From positions 1 through 6,490 of the forward strand of contig JAHQWX010000108.1 in NCBI GenBank assembly GCA_029856375.1: a DNA stretch of 6,490 nucleotides. The letters run 5' to 3'. Of the stretch, positions 4,725 through 6,490 are shown in pieces. The position numbers and the translations under genes were made by a program. Each line of letters opens with the position of its first letter. Within the stretch, counting starts at the first letter, position 1. This DNA is from Promethearchaeia archaeon (GTDB lineage Archaea > Asgardarchaeota > Lokiarchaeia > Sigyniarchaeales > SOKP01). The notes below the pieces were generated by a model that saw nothing but the letters and a program-made list of their open reading frames with translations, had not been told where the DNA came from and did not search any database.

Positions 4725-6224
4725 ATGGAAAACTATGACCTTGTAGTAATTGGAAGTGGGATTGGATTAAATCTAATAAATGTTGGACTTGAATTAGGGC
4801 TTAAATGCGCAATTATTGAAGATTCAAAAATGGGGGGTACATGTTTAACTCGAGGTTGTATTCCTTCAAAAGTATTAGTTCATCCAGCAGATTTAATAAG
4901 AGAAGCTGAACACGCAAAAAAAATAGGAATACAATTTAACATTGAAGAAATCAACTGGGATTTGATGGCTAAACGAATGTGGTCGCAAATCGATCACAAC
5001 AAGGGCATGGAAGTTGGATTATCTAACGCTCCCGGACTCACATTGTATAAAGGAATTGGTCAGTTTACTGGTGAATACGAAATGACAGTGAAATCGAAAG
5101 AGAACGGCGAAATTCTTGGACATTTCAAAGGAGCCCGATTCGTTATCGCGTCTGGTGCTCGCTCATTTATACCGCCTATTAAAGGAATAGAAGAAGTAGA
5201 TTATGTTACGAGCGAAACTTTTTTTGGCGAAAAATTTCCTAATAAACCCTGGAATAGCTTAATAGTAATTGGTGGAGGCGTAATTGCTGCCGAATTTGCG
5301 CATATATTTTCAGCGGTTGGTACAGATGTTACAATTGTTGAAATGTTACCCCGTTTGGTGGCAACTGAAGAGCCAGAAATTAGCGACATTCTTGAGAAGA
5401 GTTTTAGCAGACAAATGACCGTTTTTACAAATTATAAAGCCGTGGAGGCCCGATTAGAAGGGGATTTAAAAGTTGTAAGCATTCAAAACACCCAAACGGG
5501 AGAAAAAAAAGAAGTTAAAGCAGAAGAAATCCTAGTTGCAACTGGGCGTATATCAAATGCAGACATTCTACAAGTCGAAAAAACCGGGATCGAAATAGAT
5601 AGACGCGGTTGGATTAAAACTAACGACTTTTTAGAAACTTCTAAACAAAATGTTTGGTGTTTGGGAGATGCTAATGGGAAATATCAGTTTCGTCACAAAG
5701 CCAATTACGAAGGAAGAATTTGCTCTAGGAATATTTTTGGTCGTAAGGAGGATAGAATGGCTGTAGATTACTCTTCAGTCCCATGGGCAATTTTCACTTA
5801 TCCTCAAATTGGACATGTGGGTATGACCGAAGCAGAAGCAATTGATAAGGGTCACGAGATATTCGTAGCTATTAATCGATACTCCAGCGTTGCAAAAGGT
5901 TTTGCCATGGGTTTTGAAGAAGGTGATGAAGACGATGGATTGGTTAAACTGGTGATTGATAAATCTTATAGAATCTTAGGTGCTCACATAATTGGTCCAA
6001 ACGCGGCAGTATTGGTACAACCCTTTGTGTTTTTAATGAATTCGGGTTTTACATGCCAATTATCGGAAGTTTCAGATCCCAATCTCTCACCAAAGCTAGT
6101 AAAAGCGTGTCCAGAAGCGGGCTCTTTTATGCCAATTTATGAATCTATGATTATTCACCCATCTTTGAACGAAGTCACTGGATGGGCAATCGGCAACATG
6201 AAACCAGTTAATATAAAGCTTTAA
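4725..6224 (+). CDS. Dihydrolipoamide dehydrogenase-like FAD/NAD disulfide oxidoreductase
   Basis: This is a 499-residue class I pyridine nucleotide-disulfide oxidoreductase, somewhat longer than the usual 460-480. FAD site: GSGIGL at 10-15, ending in E32 after the second strand; the third Gly/Ala of GxGxxG is Leu15. Redox-active disulfide: GGTCLTRGCIPSK with C40 and C45. NAD site: GGGVIA at 183-188, with E206 at the end of the next strand, which favours NAD over NADP. A second FAD contact, LGDA, lies in the LGDANGKYQFRHKA stretch. The C-terminal interface motif HPSLNE has catalytic H478 and E483 at the spacing found in lipoamide dehydrogenase. Such enzymes reoxidise a dithiol such as dihydrolipoamide using NAD+. 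The unusual FAD loop and the extra residues before the HPSLNE helix recall mycothione reductase-like members, so the dithiol substrate is uncertain. No 2-oxoacid dehydrogenase, lipoyl or glycine-cleavage gene is adjacent. The ATG has no ribosome site but has a well-placed TATA box. A ligase ORF follows after 13 bases. Confidence 0.9.
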   Translation: MENYDLVVIGSGIGLNLINVGLELGLKCAIIEDSKMGGTCLTRGCIPSKVLVHPADLIREAEHAKKIGIQFNIEEINWDLMAKRMWSQIDHNKGMEVGLSNAPGLTLYKGIGQFTGEYEMTVKSKENGEILGHFKGARFVIASGARSFIPPIKGIEEVDYVTSETFFGEKFPNKPWNSLIVIGGGVIAAEFAHIFSAVGTDVTIVEMLPRLVATEEPEISDILEKSFSRQMTVFTNYKAVEARLEGDLKVVSIQNTQTGEKKEVKAEEILVATGRISNADILQVEKTGIEIDRRGWIKTNDFLETSKQNVWCLGDANGKYQFRHKANYEGRICSRNIFGRKEDRMAVDYSSVPWAIFTYPQIGHVGMTEAEAIDKGHEIFVAINRYSSVAKGFAMGFEEGDEDDGLVKLVIDKSYRILGAHIIGPNAAVLVQPFVFLMNSGFTCQLSEVSDPNLSPKLVKACPEAGSFMPIYESMIIHPSLNEVTGWAIGNMKPVNIKL

Positions 6225-6229
6225 AGGTG
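6225..6229 (+). promoter_or_regulatory. Ribosome binding site of the truncated ligase ORF
   Basis: AGGTG starts immediately after the flavoprotein stop codon and ends 8 bases before the ATG at 6238. It contains the archaeal GGTG core and supports active translation from 6238, downstream of the flavoprotein on the same transcript. Confidence 0.55.
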
Positions 6230-6237
6230 TTAAATAT

Positions 6238-6490
6238 ATGCCTCACTGGGTCATTCTTCATGAGGAGGATATTGGTCCAATCTATAGAAAAGTATTAGCT
6301 ATGGGTTACGAAGGCGTAATGCTTAAATACCCCGGTGCTCCTTATGATTGTCGTAGGGGTATTCACTGGTTGAAATACAAACCTGTAAATACAATAGAAG
6401 GTGTTATTACAGGTTTTCGTGAAGGCTCTGGTAGACACGTACGGAAATTAGGAAGCTTTGAAGTACGCGTAGGTAGTGAGACGGTGTATG
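6238..6490 (+). CDS. ATP-dependent DNA ligase-like protein lacking motif I (N-terminally short, right end cut by window)
   Basis: There are 84 codons up to the edge. Residues 23-30, GYEGVMLK, are nucleotidyltransferase motif IV. PGAPYDCRRG follows, and WLKYKP at 44-49 is motif V. Residues 53-78 (IEGVITGF, then a GSGRH loop and GSFEV) match the start of the OB-fold domain of phage-like (T7-type) ATP-dependent DNA ligases. Such enzymes normally carry the AMP-accepting lysine motif (KxDG) and motif III well upstream of motif IV. Here the ATG lies only 24 residues before motif IV, and an in-frame TAA at 6214-6216 prevents any upstream extension in this frame. The remaining piece could not adenylate itself. 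It may be a decayed ligase, a fragment whose N-terminal half is encoded elsewhere, or a binding-only derivative; the good ribosome site argues for translation. GC is modestly higher than in the preceding genes (about 42 percent by hand count). The remainder of the gene is outside the window. Confidence 0.75.
   Translation, partial: MPHWVILHEEDIGPIYRKVLAMGYEGVMLKYPGAPYDCRRGIHWLKYKPVNTIEGVITGFREGSGRHVRKLGSFEVRVGSETVY

Noticed and set aside
6225..6490. Mobile-element or viral origin of the ligase segment
   Set aside because: Although the ligase type is common in phages, I see no terminal repeats, integrase, attachment site or strong composition break here. The modest GC rise alone is not evidence.

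Overview
This AT-rich window is most likely archaeal. It carries a GPN-loop GTPase (a family restricted to archaea and eukaryotes), the start of a TFS/RpoM-like zinc ribbon, archaeal-type TATA boxes, and genes that mix GGTG/GAGG ribosome sites with apparently leaderless starts. Two adjacent proteins that resemble the GIFT domain of eukaryotic IFT52, together with the low GC, make an Asgard (Lokiarchaeota-like) origin my best guess. That placement is inference, because there is no rRNA or other taxonomic marker here.

Layout. Bases 1-154, minus strand: 5' end of a zinc-ribbon protein that runs off the left edge. Bases 155-341: divergent promoter region. Bases 342-1118: GPN-loop GTPase. Bases 1186-2298: sugar-1-phosphate nucleotidylyltransferase with a left-handed beta-helix tail. 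Bases 2412-3872 and 3887-4591: a two-gene unit of GIFT/glutaminase-fold proteins, the first with a long charged and coiled-coil tail, the second essentially the domain alone. Bases 4592-4724: intergenic region with nested inverted repeats, T-tracts and TATA boxes. Bases 4725-6224: dihydrolipoamide dehydrogenase-like flavoprotein. Bases 6238-6490: the right edge cuts an ATP-dependent DNA ligase ORF whose start lies just before motif IV, so the active-site lysine half is missing.

How they fit together. The divergent zinc ribbon and GPN GTPase could form an RNA polymerase maturation/transcription pair. The nucleotidyltransferase makes activated sugars and appears to be its own transcription unit. 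The two GIFT proteins are 14 bp apart, share an N-terminal D/N-x-x-H motif and an AGGD-x3-N-S/T-N-L signature, lack an obvious catalytic cysteine, and probably act together, perhaps as a heterodimer. The flavoprotein and the ligase remnant are 13 bp apart and probably cotranscribed, with no evident functional link. The most novel items are the GIFT pair and the N-terminally truncated ligase with its own good ribosome site.

I see no tRNA, rRNA, CRISPR array or insertion sequence. No gene-free stretch exceeds 300 bases.
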